Of a stretch of DNA of 64,000 bases, positions 62,693 to 64,000 are shown piece by piece. The stretch spans positions 25,234,001 to 25,298,000 of the forward strand of contig OX419757.1 in assembly GCA_948567375.1 (NCBI GenBank), in the 5' to 3' direction. The stretch is from Lunularia cruciata (Eukaryota > Streptophyta > Marchantiopsida > Lunulariales > Lunulariaceae). The position numbers were made by a program, and so were the translations under genes. Within the stretch, counting starts at the first letter, position 1, and each line of letters begins with the position of its first letter. Under the pieces are notes generated by a model. It did no database searches. It was not told the origin of the DNA and saw nothing but the letters and a program-made list of their open reading frames with translations.

Positions 62693-64000
62693 TCAAATCT
62701 TGCTTGTGAAAATCAAGACAGAGTTTCCTCTTAAGGCATGGTCAATAGGTAATGTGGTTCTATTGAGGCAAGAAAGAAGGATGACACAAGATAAAGGTGC
62801 ATAGTCAGATTCAAGTTGAGGATCTAAAACAACAAAATCTGAGACAATGTGTATATCACTGGGTGAGGTGAGCATATAATCTATAGTGCTGGATCCACCA
62901 GAAGCAAAGCATGTGCTCTTACAAGTTTCTGGAAATTGAGAAAGGCCATTCAAGATCTTCAAGCTACAATTGGTACCAAAGCTCAAAAAGTGCTCACTCA
63001 TGGAGTGGGATATGAGATCTTTGGAAGAGCAGGACCAAGCACTAGAATGATCTATCAAGCTATGGAAAGGATCATTCTCAAGGTCACTAAATTCAAGAAT
63101 CTGAGAGATTTGGATCCTAGCATTGAAATCACCAAGGATAAATACTGCACCTTTACTTTGAAATTCCAACACATCCTTTGTCAAGGAGTGGAAAGGCTGC
63201 ATGGTGTTGAGAGATCCGCTTGAATAGATTGGTGATGTCAATGGGGCAAAGTAACAAACAGCAAGGAAGCAAGGTGTGGCAACTCCTCCAATCCTCAGCC
63301 ATTGGTATTGTCCACTTGAGTCTTGACCTATCAAAGAGACTGATTTTTCAAAGCCAAATTTGACGTAAGTTGCAATACCTCCAAAGCCCCTTCCTCTGTG
63401 TTGCCTCCGCTTGTTCCAAGTTGAACCAACAAGAATGAAACCTTCAATGTCTTGAATGGTGTTTCCTTCATGTTCCCATGTCTCCACAAGATTGATCAGA
63501 TCAGCATTATCCCACACAAGTTTAGCGCTTGAGTACTTGGTATGTGTGAGACCATGAACATTCCAAAACAACACTCTAAGGGTCTGGAATTGCTTTGCGG
63601 TAGTTGACAACTCCCTTTGGGTGATCACAACTCTATTGTCTCTCAAGAATGCAACAAATCCTCCTTGTTGAGCCTCCTTCACTTTTGCTAATTCTCCCTT
63701 CTTTGCTTGCCATTGGAGAGGTGTGATATCAGGGTCCAACCAAATACGCCGCCCCTTCAATATAGCCTTGTTATCCATCACTATATTCCTTTGAGTTTCT
63801 GAGCCAAACCTCACCAAAATGCTTCTTGGTTGTGCACCTTGTTGTCCCAATCTATATGCTTGCAAAATCTGAGGATCATGGACTCTCAAAGGATCAGCAA
63901 TAAACTCACACACTATGGCCTTGGTGTCTTCTTTCTCAGTCTTTGGCAAACCTGAAATTCTCAAGTTCTTCATTCTGACCAATTGGTTCTCCTTCTCAAC
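62693..64000 (-). pseudogene. LINE-AA continuous ORF1-endonuclease frame (5' end outside window)
   Basis: A single open frame runs from ORF1 (LVRMKNLRISGLPKTEKED) through RELSTTAKQFQTLRVLFWNV into the endonuclease (LVETWEHEG, LGDFNARI, then the SDH site changed to SDYAP), ending in a frameshift near 62735. At the position of the shared TAG there is AAG (Lys). It shows that ORF1 and ORF2 are in one frame with no other stop between them. The SDY change loses the catalytic His. Confidence 0.85.

Larger units (their letters stand above)
60612..64000 (-). mobile_element. LINE-AA, clipped by window end, internal deletion, fused ORF1-ORF2
   Basis: Minus strand: tail and 3'UTR from 60612, ORF2 C-terminus and RT to 62191, then a deletion of roughly 360 bp with a ~20-base filler (ATTGTGAGAGCATCAGCTTA), then RT fingers, endonuclease and ORF1 to the window end. 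The ORF1 stop codon is AAG here (63593-63595). RT motifs are complete in 62108-61131 (IQGCSLSP, YADD). A frameshift near 61140 and others near 62420 and 62735 break ORF2. Confidence 0.86.

Noticed and set aside
1-64000. Bacterial features (operons, Shine-Dalgarno sites, insertion sequences)
   Set aside because: The content is eukaryotic retrotransposons throughout; no bacterial gene is seen.

Overview
This window is repeat-dominated nuclear DNA, most likely from a land plant or another streptophyte. The evidence is a plant-style Ty3/gypsy element (LTRs beginning TGTAACACCC, a plant-type primer-binding site, a gag-PR-RT-RH-IN order), AT-rich sequence, and nonsense decay that fits CG/CHG methylation. 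I cannot name the species. I see no ordinary host gene, rRNA, tRNA or CRISPR array. By my reading about 85% of the window is one family of non-LTR retrotransposon (LINE), present as about 27 copies or fragments in both orientations, called LINE-A to LINE-AA here (LINE-I is split into a minus and a plus part).

Layout. 1-13877: a decayed Ty3/gypsy element on the minus strand (3' LTR clipped by the window start, 5' LTR 13187-13877), broken by LINE-A (565-2134) and the full-length but decayed LINE-B (7899-13106). 13915-22880: LINE-C (+), split by the intact LINE-D (14881-20103, -). 22881-34214: LINE-E and LINE-F (+), then LINE-G (-), which carries LINE-H inside it with a clean 9-bp target duplication. 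34215-35173: a fold-back of LINE pieces. 35174-40391: LINE-J (+), intact and the most consensus-like copy, followed by a head-to-tail series of 3'-end fragments (LINE-K, L, M). 41024-58290: mixed-orientation truncated copies (LINE-N to Y), including two of a second subfamily (LINE-Q, LINE-T) with a different 5'UTR and ORF1 N-terminus. 58291-59144: LINE-Z. 59145-60611: the only sizeable non-LINE, non-gypsy stretch outside the gypsy element. 60612-64000: LINE-AA (-), clipped by the window end.

The LINE. A full copy is about 5.2 kb: a ~1 kb 5'UTR built of degenerate ~179-bp repeats; ORF1 (279 aa, coiled coil plus an L1 ORF1p-like RNA-binding region); an in-frame TAG; then ORF2 (about 1077 codons: APE endonuclease, reverse transcriptase, C-terminal CCHC-like motif); a short 3'UTR with two stem-loops; and a tail of TTTCATTG or TTCATTG repeats instead of poly(A). 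ORF2 is in the same frame as ORF1 and has no in-frame ATG before its endonuclease catalytic residues. All 11 copies that keep the ORF1 stop have TAG-CAA-TTC, close to the leaky tobamovirus-type context, and a twelfth copy (LINE-AA) has AAG there, giving one continuous ORF. I infer that ORF2 is made by stop-codon readthrough as an ORF1-ORF2 fusion. This is the most interesting candidate system in the window.

Together the copies look like an array in which the LINE repeatedly inserts into, or template-jumps onto, its own copies and tails, producing nested, tandem and fold-back structures.
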